Shown here: in pieces, positions 26,901-38,396 of the stretch
Position numbering within the stretch: position 1 is the first letter of the stretch
Layout: each line of letters starts with the position of its first letter
From: Calamus simplicifolius
Lineage: Eukaryota > Streptophyta > Magnoliopsida > Arecales > Arecaceae
Reading direction: 5' to 3'
Length of the DNA: 64,000 nucleotides
Assembly (NCBI GenBank): GCA_900491605.1
Contig: UESW01004240.1
Location: 166,349 to 230,348 of the forward strand
Notes under the pieces: model-generated
Databases searched by the model: none
What the model was told of the DNA's origin: nothing
Seen by the model: only the letters and a program-made list of their open reading frames with translations
Program-made: the position numbers and the translations under genes

Positions 26901-28598
26901 ATCTAAAACTCATAGAACTCAACAAAAGACCAGTCTAGTTGAATATCTGCGCGTAAGTGTCAGCATTCAAGAATCAGCTCTGACAGAGAGCATATCTCAT
27001 CAAACAGATCTAACAAGAAGAGTATGCATGGAATCTGCATGTCTTCCTCATCTCCCTGAGAAGGTATGTCATCTTCATTGTATTGTATTCTGATACAGGG
27101 CTCTCATGCCTAGTGTGAGAGTGTAAGCTTAGGGGAGAAAAGCTACTAAAATATATCAGCTTGGCCCAATTTAGTGACCATGATCTTAACATGTCCATCA
27201 GCTCTCAAATGGTGGTCATAGTTTTCTTCTAGATAAGCACAATATGGTGACCATCAGAAATGACCATGAATATCATTTTTGTTAATAAGTACATTTTTCT
27301 TGGTCAAGATGAAAGTTGTCACTCTGCATTTTGGTCTTCTGGTTGCTAAAACTTTTCAAGGGACGTGCTCACTTACCAGAACTATGATTTTGAATGATCT
27401 TCAAGTTTGCTGGACAAACACTTCATTGTTCACAATATCACGTAGCCATGGAGCATCACACAAAACTGGAACTGAATGATTGTGACTGGCCCTTCAATCC
27501 TGCACATAACCATCATCTTAGTTTAACACATTTCACCATCCCCAGTCTATACTCTGACAACTGTGTTGTTGACGTCCTTTGCTCTCTTTCAACCATGATC
27601 ATTTGTTAACTCTCTCAAACCATCTCTTCTTCGTTGAAGTTCTGAACATGCTTATTATTCATTCATCAGTGGTTTCCATTTCTCTTCTTTAATTTTCACT
27701 TGTCTCCAATAAGACTGTGCAAGATATTTTTGCTGTTAAGTGCTAGGAACTAAGTCATTTGGCTTCAATGTTTATCCCATAATATGGGTTATATTATTGC
27801 AGTAAATGCTTCCATTTATTATAATCACTGAAGTTTTACTTAAACCAGTGGCGACTTAATGTCCCAAAGTTCACCGTGCATAAATAAATAATTAATCATT
27901 TTTGTCCAGCATCAGTATCTTGATGATCAAGCCTTCTTCAACTACTGTACATCTTGTTAGCTTCTTTAGGAAGTCACAAACTATTAAATGCATCATTGTG
28001 ATTCAAAGTACTTAATGAATATAGATAGCAGATCACAACCCTCCATGACAAACAAATGTATCATTTATCTTCTGAATTTTGCTGACCAAGGTGCAACTAA
28101 AAGTAGATCATTGTTCATAACATATCTTTAAGCCTATTTATTCCAAACTTGTAATGAATCTACCAACTGAAATCTAAAGGCCTGAAGTATTAAGCCATAA
28201 GAAGATGCATAAAGGACTACTTACCAGCTGAATCATCAGCCATACCACCAAATGATGCATATATTGTACTCCTGATTTTATCATTTCTTTTAGTTGAATG
28301 TTTATGGATCAGAGGAATTAAATTGTTCCTGCAAGCAAAAGGCAGCATCTCTAGGACAGTCATGCAAAGAATAGAGAGAAAAAAAATTCCTTAACAGAAA
28401 TAAACTAGCTTGAGGATTCACAATAAATAAATAAATCATATATTACCTCTCTATACGATATAAAAGCTTCACCCTTTCCCCAAAGATCCTATTTTTAATC
28501 AAAGATGAAACTGATCCACATGTTGAACTCAATTTTCTTGCAGATACCATGCAACAGGAGATTCTTGGGGGACTACAAGTCAAGCCACATACAGACAT
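23918..28598 (-). CDS. CPP1: CPP1/CDF1-type chloroplast J-like membrane protein
   Basis: The family protein is a thylakoid J-like chaperone that stabilises protochlorophyllide oxidoreductase and supports chlorophyll synthesis. Coding exons on the - strand are 28598-28447, 28328-28225, 26365-25947 and 24068-23918 (stop 23920-23918); junction phases fit for the first three. Residues 1 to about 80 are Ser/Arg/Lys-rich, as in a transit peptide. Then come FPRIHVKDPYKRLGISREAS and FLINKYAGHKPSVDAIELAH (the J-like region, no HPD), KKVREVTQSRVV, a membrane stretch before FPTEEGPTLQVAISL, and a last exon with GSWLLGTFLMVSVIPPL, GPRSLEVSTSL and LLWVSSTYLK. Exon 3 ends in phase 0 after RLK, but the last exon needs two extra bases before ATTGGGGCT. 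One short exon of length 3n+2 must therefore lie in 25946-24069, and I could not identify it with confidence. An alternative in-frame ATG lies at 28628. Confidence 0.85.
24069..25946 (-). other. CPP1 intron region with an unlocated short exon
   Basis: The family has roughly nine residues (LYG-like) between RLK and GAFF, so an exon of about 23-29 bases is expected here. One 23-base candidate (25623-25601, flanked by TTTCAG and GTAATG) fits the phase, but its residues match the family poorly. No other genes are seen; the open frames on both strands here are unconvincing. Confidence 0.5.
26366..28224 (-). other. CPP1 intron 2
   Basis: AT-rich intron between the exon ending MADDSA and the exon starting IFPRIHVKDP, with GT-AG ends on the - strand. 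No feature is seen inside. Confidence 0.7.
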
Positions 28599-28628
28599 CT
28601 TGAAGTACAACTGAATAGCTGCCACCAA

Positions 28629-30996
28629 TGTGCTAGGATGAGATTGTCAGAGATAGACTGAAAGAAGCAACAGTAAAAGATAACAAAAATTTCTTGATCA
28701 ATATATGTACACACAGAATCATAATTTAATCTATTCATGAGTCAAATAGTCAGAAAATATTCCGCAGCTATGAATCAAGAATATAATAACCATTACTGAT
28801 AGAAGTAACAAACAAAATGACATATGTATGCAAACAAGAAAATGCCATATCTGCTGAAACTAATGCACTGAGTCAGCAGAAAAAGATGTTCCACTTTAAA
28901 AGCACATTACAAAAATGAATATTGTAGGGAAAATCCTGATAATATAAGGCATTATATGCATCCAAGTCATAGAAAACACAAATTTCTGGAAAATGAAGCA
29001 CAAAAACCTTTAGCTGCTAGGCATTAAGCAGATCCAAGTAGCATGCTTATGCTTATAACAGACCCTACAATAAGTTCATTGGATGATTATGCAAAATAGA
29101 CATAAAAGGGATGATGCAGTGGGACACTCAAGATATGGCAGTAAGGTTTAAAAAGGGGTAAGTGTGGTATATTTCAAAGATAAATCGATCACCAATAGTA
29201 ATTGCAAATGAAAACTACAGAAACTATTGTGTTGGATTAAATTGCATAATTAGAAACTTGGTGGAAAAATTTTGGGTGAATATTTTATATAGAGATACTG
29301 AATGACGTGATTTTTGATGTCTGAAAGGGGATCAAAGAAACAGTGTACTATGAATGGAAGAAAATAAACAAAATTAAAGATTAGGAGAGACAAAAACAAC
29401 AGTTAATGAGGTTAAAAGATCTCATTTGCTAACACATAATTGATAGAAGTGGATTCACAAAATTAAAGTTAGGACTCCCATTCTGTACCTTTTCTCTTCT
29501 CCTCTCAACTCTACTGCCTTTTCTTAATAGGTGTCTAAATTACTTCAGCTCGTATCAGAGGTGAATCCAGAGAAATTCCATATAAGTGCAAAGTTTATTA
29601 AAATCCTGAACTCATTCTTCCTTTTTAGCATTCCTTCAAATGACCATATTAGCTCTCCTCTTCTAATATTTTACAGCTGGTATATTCTATAATCATGCCT
29701 TGTCTAGTGACAGATAATTTAGCTAGTGGCATTTCTGCATTCTTTCCATCAAATCCTCTCCGTAGGTTGCTGAAACAAAGGTCAAACTTTCTAATATTAA
29801 CACAAGGAAGTACTAGAAATTTATAAGTTATTTTTCAAACCGGTGTCAATTGACACCGGTTTTACAGATTTAGTACGGAAATCAAACATTTTACGCAAAT
29901 GGTGTTAAAGTTAAAAATGTCATTTGAAATGGCATTTTTAACGTCCTATGTGGTGCCACATCAGTGGATGTAAAATGCCACTTGAAATGACCCTTTTAAG
30001 AAGCGCCATTTCAATCTTCAAGGGGCACTTTTAAGAAGCACCACTTAACCGTTTCTTCACTTAACTTGCTCCTTTTACAGGAAGGAAGGCATTAAGTGGT
30101 GCTTCTTAAAAGCGCCATTTCAAGTGATGTTTTTTTTTAGTACTGGTGTAGGTTAAAAATCATTTCAAATGGCATTTTTAACTTTAACACCATTTGCATA
30201 AAATGTTTGGCTTCCGTATCTGTCGGTGTTAATTGACATTGGTTTGAAAAATAGCTTGAAAATCTATGCCCAACTTCCAACAGCAACTTTTTATCTCTTT
30301 TCGTTTCCAAAAGATCCTCACGTGAAATCTGATAAAAAAAAACAGACTATTAAGATAAAGGAGCTTGTTTGGAATACTGTGGATCAGATAATTTGCAAAA
30401 CCTTTAATGCTCATTCATATTATTAGGAACAACATTCCTGACAACAAATTTCCTGGGGATAGCCTTATCCATGGTGAGCTTGACAGCAAGAAGAAAGGAC
30501 TCAGACAAGGCAAAGTGTTGAGAGGACACATTAGCCATCATAAAACCATCATTCTAGCTTATTCGCTAAGGTCTCTGTAACATTGTCAGAAGAGGTAATC
30601 ACGGACACTACACTGCGTGCATTAACTTCGAATCGCCTAATGCATGCAATGATGGTTATTAACTTAGTAAGACGCACGGTAATGAATTTATTTCTAATAT
30701 ATATAAAATTGGCCTTTTTTTTAAGAATAGGTCAGAGCAGAAGTATATTTTGTATCTTTTCAAAATCAAGAAACTCGACAAGATATATATATATGGGGGC
30801 AATCGAGTGGAATAGCAGAAAGACTCTACATGGGGAAATCCCGAAAAAGGTATCGCATCAAAGAAAGTCAAGCTAATAGAGGAATCATGCAACCCAGCAT
30901 GCTGTCGTCTTCCATGAGACCATCTAAACAATGAAAACATGGACGGGATATTGAAGAAGAACTGAAGAGGATAAGGTCACGGCAGAGCAAACGCAC
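28629..30996 (-). other. Probable 5'UTR intron of CPP1
   Basis: Sequence between the first coding exon and a 5'UTR-like exon further upstream. It contains a ~430-bp foldback MITE (29826-30256). The rest is AT-rich with no gene supported. Confidence 0.5.
29826..30256. repeat. Long-hairpin foldback MITE
   Basis: The left arm starts AGTTATTTTTCAAACC and the reverse complement of the right arm starts AGCTATTTTTCAAACC. They stay alignable for over 100 bases through ACATTTTACGCAAATGG and GTTAAAGTTAAAAATG. Inner segments (TTAAGAAGCGCCATTTCAA, GGTGCTTCTTAAAAG) are also inverted, so almost the whole unit could fold into one hairpin. No transposase is present. The target duplication is unclear. If transcribed with CPP1, the intronic hairpin could be a small-RNA precursor; that is inference. 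Confidence 0.8.
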
Positions 30997-31110
30997 CTAT
31001 GAAACCCTAGGCGGAGAAGCGAAATTTCGGAAAGAACCGAGCACTTCTCTTTTCACGCACGCTCTACTCGCTACTTCATCCTCTCTCCGCCGGCTAAGAT
31101 ATGCGAGAGC
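30997..31110 (-). other. Probable 5'UTR exon and start region of CPP1
   Basis: On the - strand this GC-richer stretch ends CTAGGGTTTCATAG|GTGCGT, a typical plant leader (AGGGTTT) followed by a splice donor. Upstream are AGAGAGGATGAAGTAGCG and similar leader-like words. No ATG-led ORF is needed, because the first coding exon lies at 28598. The MULE starts about 100 bases upstream. Confidence 0.5.
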
Positions 31111-31203
31111 GACGACCAGGAGCAGCAAGGAGGTGGGGAAGGTGAGGTGGCACTTGGGCAATCTAAAAAAAAAAAAAAAAGGTTATGTTAGGTTGTGTAA
31201 GAT

Positions 31204-31212
31204 CGCGGAAAC
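31204..31212. repeat. Left 9-bp target duplication of the MULE
   Basis: CGCGGAAAC at 31204-31212 is repeated exactly at 41750-41758. A 9-bp duplication is the hallmark of Mutator-family insertion. Confidence 0.93.
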
Positions 31213-31252
31213 GGGAGAGGCTATTTGGACCGCTATATTTGCTAAGGAGCCC
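31213..31252 (+). repeat. Left terminal inverted repeat of the MULE
   Basis: It starts GGGAG and includes CTATTT, CCGC and AGGAGCCC; it pairs with 41749-41710 at roughly 30 of 40 positions. Confidence 0.85.
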
Positions 31253-31649
31253 TTAGAGTTTTTTTTTTTTACTCAGCACCTCTCAGAAATTATTTATTAT
31301 CCTCCTTTAAAATGATAAAATATTTAAACCATCCCTTTCCCCTTCAAACCCCCATGCCGCCTCTTCCTCGATATCCTCCTCTCAAATTGCTGAGTGTCCC
31401 CCCCCTCTCTTCCTCCTTCAACCGCTCGCTCTAGCTCTTACTCACGATGCTTCCTGATAGCGTCTTTCCCGTGGCGACTTTTCGGCAAGTAAGTTCTTCT
31501 CCCTTCCTTCCTCCCTCGATTCGCTCTTCATAGGGCTTTTTTTTTAAGCCAACCTCCCCTCCCTCCCCGCGTCCATCTCTTCCACGGCTCCACCCCTCCG
31601 CCACCTCTCCCCCTCCGTCCCAAAGACTCCCGATCTCTATTGGCCCTGG

Positions 31650-31845
31650 TTGGCCGAATAGAGATCCTCTGTTCGGCCCTATCTGTTCGGCGAGCTGGCC
31701 GAACAATTTAAATCTATTCGGCCCAGCTCGGCCGAACAGATTAGGGCCGAACATCTTTGTTCGGCCTAGCTTGGTCGAACAGATGTAATGAACAGACCAT
31801 GCCGAACAAATTAACTCTTCGGCCCAGCTCGACCGAACAGAGTAA
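31650..31845. repeat. Left subterminal array of GGCCGAACA palindromes
   Basis: TGTTCGGCC/GGCCGAACA half-sites alternate in inverted pairs around about 6-base spacers (for example ATTCGGCCCAGCTCGGCCGAA). Some pairs are decayed (GGTCGAACA, CTCTTCGGCC). It mirrors the array at 41160-41402. Confidence 0.85.
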
Positions 31846-31849
31846 TTAA

Positions 31850-32015
31850 ATTATTAAATATAATTATAATAAAGTATTATTATAATAATCAAGTATATTA
31901 TAAAGTATATTATAATTTATAATATATTATAAAGTATATTATAAAGTATATTATAAAGTATATTATAATTATAAAGTATATTATAATTATAATCAAGTAT
32001 ATTATAAAGTTATAA
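31850..32015. repeat. AT-rich tandem repeat (AAGTATATTAT units)
   Basis: AAGTATATTATA-type words repeat irregularly with slightly varying spacing inside the MULE, between the palindrome array and the PMD gene. Confidence 0.75.
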
Positions 32016-32094
32016 TTTTAAATGAGTTTATATTATTAATATATTTTTAATAAAAATATATTATTTTGATATTTTTATTTTAATGATGAATATT

Positions 32095-34076
32095 GCAATG
32101 TTCCAGATATGGATGCTGGCCCCTACGAGTTAGACCTACTGCGTCTGCTAGGAGACGTAGAACCCAGGCACCTCAGGTTATTGAGATTATGAGGTTCCTG
32201 AGGTTGTTGTTGCACCATCGCCCCCAAATGAGACAGCAGACGAGGACATCCCAGCTATGGATGTTGATGATGATGAGGCGGATGGTCCTTGTTCAGGCGG
32301 TCCTAAGGATGACTCTGTCCTTAGGAGTTTCAGGACATATATTGCAGCCTCCATCTGGAGGCAACAAGTATTTGCTCATTGTTCTACTGTATGTTATTTA
32401 TTGTATTATTTCGATGCTATTATGTGTTATTCATGTTATCCATTTATATTTCGCAGGAACGGACTCCACCGAAGTGCATGAACCATGCTGCCAAAGTAGG
32501 TGAGTGGCAGTGGTGGGCATCAGGGCAATTGAATAGGAGATTCAGGGATATAGTTTAGCAGTCTGGTCTTCTAGAGCTAGTGCATTGCTCTTATCGGTTC
32601 GCCGATAAGATTCTTGTCTCGGGCTTTGTAGAAAGATGACAGCCTGAGATGAACACCTTCCATCTTCCCTTTGGCGAGATGACAATCACATTGGATGATG
32701 TTGCCGCCATATTAGGGATTAATGTCATGGGTGCCTCAGTGTCATTGTCGATTGATAGGATGAGTGATCGGGATGCTGAAGGCCTCCTAGTGCAGCTATT
32801 GGATGTATCACAGGATGACGCGCGTCAGGAGGTTCTATCAGTCCGCAGTCAGTCTGTGAGGTTAGAGTGGCTGAAGAGGCATTTTCAAAATGTATCAGAT
32901 AGAGATAGCCGCCGTAGGATAGAGTGTGCGGCACGAGCGTATTTGCTTTTTTTGTTGGGGTGTACACTTTTGTCGATAAGAGCGGGACGAGGGTGCCTAT
33001 AGCTTATCTTGCTCTGCTTCGGCATTTGGATAGAGTGAGGACATATGCCTGGGGTGCGGGTGCCTTGGCTCATTTATATCGGCAGTTGGGGATTGCGTCA
33101 AGGGCATTCGTTAGATAGATCAGTGAATATATGATGCTTCTCCAGCATGGATTTATGAGCATTTTCCCTTTCTCACTCCTCACCCAGCCCTAGACTATAC
33201 TGATGCTAGGCCCCGCGTACATCGATGGACTCCCGGCACTCCGCCTCGGACGACGATGGACCATTTGGTAATTCTGCGCGAGTCATTGGACGTACTGAGG
33301 GCAGATGAGGTGTGTACCATAGGACCATGCACTTGTATATTTATATAATTTATTATACATTATGAAACTGATTTCAATTTAATATAATGCAGGTAGTTTG
33401 GGATCCCCATCGTCTTATCCGGGATGATCGTCCGTTCCTTGATATTGCATTCTTTAATGAATGCCTAAAGTGCATGGATGTCGTAGAACCCTATCATCCT
33501 GAAAGGGTTTTACGACAGTTCGATAGGATACAAACGATCCCCCGTGCGCCACTGGCTCCTGAGCGAGCCAGCAGAGGATCGACAGCAGCTTCATACCGCA
33601 TCCGGTACATCTTCTATGAGCAGTTATGGGAGAGGTGGGAGGATCACCTGCTGAGCACAGCGAGCAGGAGCCATCCGGTGACCCGACCCTCAGATTGCGT
33701 ACCGAGATTTTTGGAGTGGTTTTCTCGGATCACGCATCTGGTTGTTCACCCTTCGAAGAGCCGATCCAGTATCTACTCCCGATCATGTCCCGATGATGCT
33801 GATGCTGACGTGCTAGGCCAGCGTATTGCAGATGCGCTTGGCCTTTGCACTGGCATACTTGATATGGATCGGAGGAGGCTGCTGCATCACAGGGGACGCA
33901 CATGTACGATGTCATATCGCAGATGGCACATGTGTTGCAGGGTCAGCATATCTCTACGGTACAGCCTGTTCAGCCTGATGTTCCTGGCCCTAGTCATGCA
34001 TCGCCACAACAGTACAGGCATTGACGACGGCGTGGTGGGGATCCCTGATGTACCTCATGTATTTTGTATCTTTTAG
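32095..34076 (+). pseudogene. Plant mobile domain (PMD/MAIN-like) gene, decayed
   Basis: PMD proteins occur in plant transposons and in domesticated MAIN-type genes linked to genome stability. Three exon-like parts are seen. 32095-32367 codes for an acidic N-terminal region (MDVDDDEADG) and SVLRSFRTYIAASIW. 32456-33309 holds the conserved TFHLPFGEMTITLDDVAAIL, SVRLEWLKRHF, CAARAYLLFLLGC and YLALLRHLDRVRTYAWGAG. 33393-34076 holds VVWDPHRLI, YHPERVLRQFDRIQTIP, ASYRIRYIFYEQLWERWEDH and CVPRFLEWFSRITH. Candidate introns have GT-AG ends (32368-32455, 33310-33392). In-frame stops (after FRDIV, after VERW, after RAFVR) and frameshifts show it is no longer a working gene. It is cargo of the surrounding MULE. 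Confidence 0.85.
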
Positions 34077-34189
34077 CACATAGTGCATCTTTTTGTAAAA
34101 GACATTGAAATTTGAATGAAAATTCACTTCCTTTCGACTCAATTTGAATGAAAATCTTTTGAATTAATATAAATATGTCATACATTATA

Positions 34190-34412
34190 CAGCCTTGCAC
34201 TTCTGCCGTGCATTGTAGATTGTCTTCATTGTCGTAACATTGAGGGCATCCCTTTGCTTCAAAGTAGATAAAATGTCCTTAGGCCGAACCAAACTCTTCG
34301 ACATCTCCACTAGTATTGTAGTCTCCTGTTTAGATAATCATCCCGCATATGAGTGCCCCTCGAGATGCTTTGCAGCTAGATGATTGTGCACACCGCAAAT
34401 GACCATTAACAT
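34190..34412 (-). pseudogene. MULE transposase fragment, distal to the nested insertion
   Basis: Reading on the - strand gives VICGVHNHLAAKHLEGHSYAG, a stop codon, then LSKQETTILVEMSKSLV, RPKDILSTLKQRDALNVTT and MKTIYNARQKCK. This is the part of FAR1/Jittery-type MULE transposases that follows the FAR1 zinc-binding domain. The preceding part lies across the LTR retrotransposon at 40675-40915. The frame ends at 34190 with no DDE catalytic domain. Confidence 0.85.
34408..34412. repeat. Left 5-bp target duplication of the LTR retrotransposon
   Basis: ACATC here and again at 40670-40674, directly abutting the TG...CA ends of the two LTRs. Confidence 0.93.
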
Positions 34413-36073
34413 CTGATGGGGCCAGTTGACCCCATGAAAATAAAATTTTTGGACGGCCCACCTCAATCTTGGCGTCGGCCGCAGCCCGCTTTGACCTCAA
34501 CGTCCGCGACGGCCCACCTTGGCAATCGGCCTTTCCCCGCTCGGTCACCTCGACCCCAATGGCCGATGGCTCCAATGGCTGACGGCTCCAATGGCCGACA
34601 GCTCCAAAGGCCGACACCTCCAAGACCGACGGCCCCAAAGGTCGACACCTCCACGACCGACGGCTCCAAGGCCGACGGCCCCAAAGGCCGACACCTCCAT
34701 GGCCGGCACTTCCATCCCGGCCGGCCCCGCCTAATCCAAGTCGGCCCCGGCACTCTCATCCCGGCCGGCCCCGCCTGATCCAAGTCAGCCCTGGCGCTTC
34801 CATCCCGGTCGGCCCCGCCTGATCCAAGTCGGCCCCGGCACTTCCATCCCGGCCGGCCCCGCCTGATCCAAGTCGGCCCCGGCGCTTCCATCCCGGCCGG
34901 CCCCGCCTGATCCAAGTCGGCCCCAGCACTCTCATCCCGGCTGGCCCCGCCTGATCCAAGTTGGCCCCGGCACTTCCATCCCAGCCGGCCCCGCCTGATC
35001 CAAGTTGGCCCCGGCACTCTCATCCCGGCCGGCCCCGCCTGAACCAAGTCGGCCCCGGCACCTTCCTAGCCGGCCCCGCCATGTCCAAGCTAGGCGGCCC
35101 CGACACTTCCCAGCCGGCCCTGGCATCTTCCTAGGCGGCCCGGCATCTTCCTAGCCGGCCCCCTACTTCTCCAAGCGAGTCGGCCCCGATACTTCCCCGG
35201 TCGGCCCGACTCGGCCCCGGCGTCTCCAGTTCCACCGAGTCGGCCAAGGCCATCCCTAGCCAGCCCGACTCGGCCCCGGCGTCTCCAGTTCCGCCGAGTC
35301 GTCCAAGGCCATCCCCGGCCGGCCCGACTCGGCCCCGGCGTCTCCAGTTCCGCCGAGTCGGCCAAGGCCATCCCCGGCTAGCCCGACTCGGCCCCGACGC
35401 CTCCAAGTCCATCGATTCGGCCCCGCCCCGGCACTGCCTTGCCAGCGGGATTGGCCCCAGCTATCTCGGGTCGATCCGGCTCGGCCCTGATAAGTCGGGA
35501 TTTTCCAGTTCCCACCAGATCAGCCCCAGCATGGCCTTATCAGTTCAGGGCGCCACCTCTCTGACGCGCGCCGCCTGACAGCACCAGATCCAGCAACCCA
35601 CTGGCAACGCTGGTGATGGGATAGGACCCACCTACCCAACAGCCCCACTGGCTTATGGGACTTAGCCCACCAACCGCTGCTTTCTCCCTTTCCGATAGGA
35701 TAGGACCCACCAACCAGCGCAGATTCATGCACCACGCAAGAACTCCGAAGATATTCCCTCCTCATGCAATCCCATGTGATCATGCCAGGGTCAACCCCTA
35801 TAAAAAGGTGAATCCACCCAGTAAACAGGTATGCGCGATAATCCCCAAAATCGCTGCCTTAGCATTCAGGAAGGAATCCCTCCTCCGGGAGACCTCCTTT
35901 CTCATACTAAAAAGGGCTCACTCGAGCCCCTCTTCAGTTGTGACCTCAGTTGCTGACTTGGGCGCCGGAGGATCCCCTCCGGTCTTGGGACTTCTTTGCA
36001 GGCAACCCGGTGAAGCGAGGATTCGAGAAGCACATCATTCCCAACGTCCAGGATCGGCGACCGGGCGTCATCA
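34413..36073 (+). repeat. 5' LTR (1661 bp) of the gag-only retrotransposon
   Basis: It begins TGATG and ends CATCA. It contains about 8 copies of a 44-bp unit (GGCCCCGCCTGATCCAAGTC core, about 34.70-35.05 kb) and 3 copies of a 59-bp unit (CCCGACTCGGCCCCGGCGTC core, about 35.21-35.39 kb). A TATA-like CTATAAAAAGG at 35799-35809 is a plausible promoter. Long Gly/Arg/Pro frames on the - strand are repeat artefacts. Confidence 0.92.
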
Positions 36074-36075
36074 GA

Positions 36076-36094
36076 TTGGCGCGCCAGGTAGGGG
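36076..36094 (+). other. Primer-binding-site-like sequence
   Basis: TTGGCGCGCCAGGTAGGGG lies 2 bases after the 5' LTR. It contains the TGG expected opposite a tRNA CCA end. I do not assign the tRNA. Confidence 0.7.
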
Positions 36095-36161
36095 GATAAG
36101 AAAAAGTAGCGAACGTTCTCCCTGCGCTACATCTCTCTCCTCCTCTTCTCTTCAAGAAGCC

Positions 36162-37738
36162 ATGGTGGTGACTCGAGCCCAGGACGCCTCCGTCAGCTGC
36201 TCGACGGGGCTTCCCCCGCCAGTTAGGCAGCAGGAGGCCAATCCTCCTACATCTGACCCTCCGGTCACCTGCCCGCCACTGGACGCCTCTGACCAAACAG
36301 CGGAGCATCTGGTGACCCTCTCCCAGCAGGTCCAAGCCCTCGCCGCCATGATCCACGGGCTCCAGCAACAACAGTCCGTGGCCACTCAGCACTAAACCGC
36401 TCCCCCGCCAGTCAGCAGTCGGCGAGGGGAGGCTCTCCTCAGCGAAAGGCTGGTCGGCGCGAGACCGACCGACGCCCGGCTTCCCCTAGGAAGCCTCGCT
36501 GCGAGCCCTCCAAGCGGCCGCGGTCCCCCGACCATGGCCCCGGCAAGTTCCCTCCCAAGCCTCGTCATCAGGAGGAGCCCAAGCGGAAGTCTAGACTCCT
36601 GTCTCCATCTTCTTCTTTCTCCTCTTCTTCTTTCTCCTCCGAACCATCTTGGAGGGCCCCGACAATCAGCCGCTAGGCGAAGGAACGCCTGGAGGAGTAC
36701 AACCAGCGGCTAGATGAGCTCGCCAGGAAAATAAATCATCAGCCGGAGGAAGAGTTCGACCATCGTCCTCCGCTCTCCCGCCGCATCACGGAGGAGCCAG
36801 TTCCGCCTCGGTTTCGTCTTCCCCAGCTGGACCCCTACAACGGTACAACGGACCCTCTGGACCACTTGGAGAGCTATAAGGTCCTCATGCAAGTTCAGGG
36901 GGCGACGGACTCTCTTCTGTGTGTTGCTTTTCCAGCCACGCTACGGAAAGCAGCGCATGCATGGTATTCTCACCTGCCGCCCCGTAGTATCAATTCATTT
37001 AGGCAACTTGAGTAGTTTTTCCTGGCTCACTTTGATGCATACCGGAAGATCCCTCGAGTCGCTGATAGCTTGTTTGCCGTCCAACAAAGGAATGGCGAGA
37101 CCTTGAAGGACTTTGTAGCACGATTTAAGGAGGCCGCGCTCGAAGTCTATAACTTGGAAGATTCTGTCGCTACCCCAGCATTGAAGCGGGAACTCCGCCC
37201 CTCCAGATTTGCATATTCTCTGGACAAAAAGCCTCTCGGCTCCTATACCGAGTTGCTAAGTCGAGCACAGAAGTACATCCGTGCCAACGAGGCTGACTCA
37301 TCCAGAAGGGAAGCCGACAGGAGTTCCGATAAGAAGCCGACACCCACGGAACCAGCTAAGGGACGATCCAGGTAGCCCGAACCACCCTGTCGCTTTGACC
37401 ACCGGCCCCAGGCGCTGGTTCCTAAGGGGCGGTTTACTCCTCTCACGGCTCCGGTCTTCCACATCCTGCTAGAGATTGAGGAGGAGCCTTACTTTCAACG
37501 CCCACGTCCCATAAAGTTAGTAAACCCCCACAACAAAGAGCTTTACTGCCGGTATCACCGAGACTATGGACATGACACCGAAGATTGCCGCCATTTGAAG
37601 AGGGCCATTGAAAAGTTTGTCCAGCAGGGCCACTTGGGCAAGTTCGTTCGAGGAAACCTCACTGCCCCGGGTGCGTCGGTACCTCCAGCGCCTCAGATTT
37701 GCATCAACAATGCCCCAACGGAAAGAACAATAGCATGA
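36162..37738 (+). pseudogene. Ty3/gypsy-type gag, interrupted
   Basis: An ATG at 36162 opens MVVTRAQDAS and a segment with LVTLSQQVQALAAMIHGLQQ that stops at 36395. The retrotransposon gag domain follows in other frames: RLPQLDPYNGTTDPLDHLE, TLRKAAHAWYSHLPPRSI, FLAHFDAYRKI, GETLKDFVARFKEAALEV. A final CX2-type region YCRYHRDYGHDTEDCRHLK ends near 37738. In-frame TAG codons occur before AKERLEEY, inside FRQLE*FF and before PEPPCRF. Gag coats the RNA particle; here it is the only protein the element ever encoded. Confidence 0.85.
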
Positions 37739-37931
37739 TCTCATGAGGGGCGAGCAGCAGCTCGAAGAGCCGATGGAAGGAAGCAAGCTGGCATCAAAAT
37801 GGGAAGCTTCTCCCCCGCACTCGGAACCCGGGCAATTTACGACGGTATTATCAGTAGCTTGCTGATTCTTTAATAAAGTATTATTCAGAATATCCTTGTT
37901 TTATCACGCTCTTGGGATGAGTATATTTCTT

Positions 37932-38396
37932 AGACAAAGACCGGCCCCGCGTCGGCAACAAAGACCGGCTCCATGTCGGCACCAAAGACCGGCTCCGCAT
38001 CGGCACCAAAGATCGGCTCCACGTCGGCAACAAAGACCGGCTCCGCGTCGGCAATAAAGACCGGCTCCACGTCGGCATCAAAGATCGACTCCGCGTCGGC
38101 ACCAAAGACCGACTCCGCATCGGCAACAAAGACCGGCTCCGCATCGGTAACAAAGACCGGCTCCACGTCGGCACCAAAGACCGGCTCTGCGTCGGCACCA
38201 AAGACCGACTCCGCGTCGGCAACAAAGATCGACTCCGCGTCGGCACCAAAGATCGGCTCCGCGTCGGCAACAAAGACCGACTCCGCGTCAGCAATAAAGA
38301 CCGGCTCCGCGTCGGCACCAAAGACCGGCTCCGCGTTGACACCAAAGACCGGCTCTGCGTCGGCTCCAAAGACCGGCTCCGCCTCGAGACCGGCTC
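37932..38396. repeat. 24-bp minisatellite (AAAGACCGGCTCCGCGTCGGCACC)
   Basis: About 19 tandem copies lie between gag and the 3' LTR. Because the period is a multiple of three, frames stay open on both strands and encode 8-residue repeats (TGSASAPK on +, SRSLVPTR on -). There is no sign that either is a protein gene. Confidence 0.93.

Noticed and set aside
29815..30270. 9-bp target duplication for the foldback MITE
   Set aside because: Flanking GAAATTTAT and GAAAATCTA look alike at first but match at only about 5 of 9 positions.
34463..35412. Long Gly/Arg/Pro-rich open frames on the - strand (also 38724-39998)
   Set aside because: They lie inside the LTRs and follow from 44-bp and 59-bp GC-rich tandem units; several frames are open at once and there is no domain.
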